From: Chitinophagaceae bacterium UBA3961
Lineage (GTDB): Bacteria > Bacteroidota > Bacteroidia > Chitinophagales > Chitinophagaceae
DNA: 13,033 nucleotides
Reading direction: 5' to 3'
Assembly (NCBI GenBank): GCA_002385265.1
Contig: DGDD01000055.1
Span: 1 to 13,033, forward strand
Shown: positions 12,975 to 13,033 of the stretch, piece by piece
Layout of the letters: every line of letters starts with the position of its first letter
Position numbering within the stretch: position 1 is the stretch's first letter
Notes under the pieces: generated by a model
What the model saw: only the letters and a program-made list of their open reading frames with translations
Database searches by the model: none
Told to the model about the DNA's origin: nothing
Program-made: the position numbers and the translations under genes

Positions 12975-13033
12975 TCCTTAAATCCTGATGCTTTTTTCAC
13001 CGCGGCGCCACAGCGGTCGCAGCGGCAACGCAG
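12909..13033 (+). repeat. Intergenic mosaic repeat block 4 (modules A-F-G, cut by window end)
   Basis: A (12909-12950) starts TTCACCGCAAAGTCCGCG. F (12961-12996) contains ATCCTTTAATCC and AATCCTGATG and matches the F module of block 2. G (12999-13033) starts ACCGCGGCGCCACAGCG and runs off the window. As in block 1, the G module has no REP-like hairpin. The order A-F-G is the same as on the minus strand of block 2. Confidence 0.8.

Overview
The window looks like a chromosomal segment from a member of the Bacteroidota, probably of the Chitinophagia/Sphingobacteriia type. Three things point there. A gene for PorQ, a type IX secretion component restricted to this phylum, lies at the right end. 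Several start codons are preceded by the phylum's TAnnTTTG -7 promoter element. The LuxE/PaaK-like, UbiA-like and LpqC-like proteins have the sequence character of Bacteroidota homologues. I could run no database search; family calls rest on motifs read by eye.

Layout. A 5'-truncated PAF-acetylhydrolase-like alpha/beta hydrolase (1-870, +) is followed by repeat block 1. A divergent pair comes next: a RibD/DHFR-fold reductase (1270-1833, -) and a lipoprotein esterase of the PHB-depolymerase/LpqC type (1942-2865, +). Repeat block 2 separates these from a LuxE-like acyl-adenylating protein (3280-4269, -). A rightward run then extends from 4319 to 9792: a small lipoprotein, a UbiA-like membrane protein, and a tight set of M42 aminopeptidase, 61-residue membrane protein, two-part methyltransferase and membrane-anchored alkaline-phosphatase-superfamily transferase. 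Repeat block 3 lies before biotin synthase bioB (10248-11228, +). BioB converges on, and overlaps by 4 nt, a receiver-only response regulator (11225-11635, -) that sits downstream of porQ (11728-12747, -). The window ends in a hairpin, a dubious short ORF and the start of repeat block 4.

How genes may work together. The four genes from 5653 to 9792 overlap or nearly touch and look co-transcribed. The last three (small membrane protein, kinase-like/methyltransferase protein, periplasm-facing phospho- or sulfo-transferase) could form a cassette that modifies an envelope lipid or glycan; this is inference. BioB and porQ have a -7 box ending 4 nt before the start codon, suggesting leaderless mRNAs.

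The least explained feature is non-coding. Four intergenic blocks (about 871-1280, 2866-3279, 9786-10219 and 12909 to the window end) are built from the same short modules in a largely fixed order, block 2 being inverted. Blocks 2 and 3 carry a 33-nt REP-like hairpin inside a GCAGCG-rich module, while blocks 1 and 4 show the same module without it, like filled and empty insertion sites. An AT heptamer module runs directly into the stop codons of some neighbouring genes.
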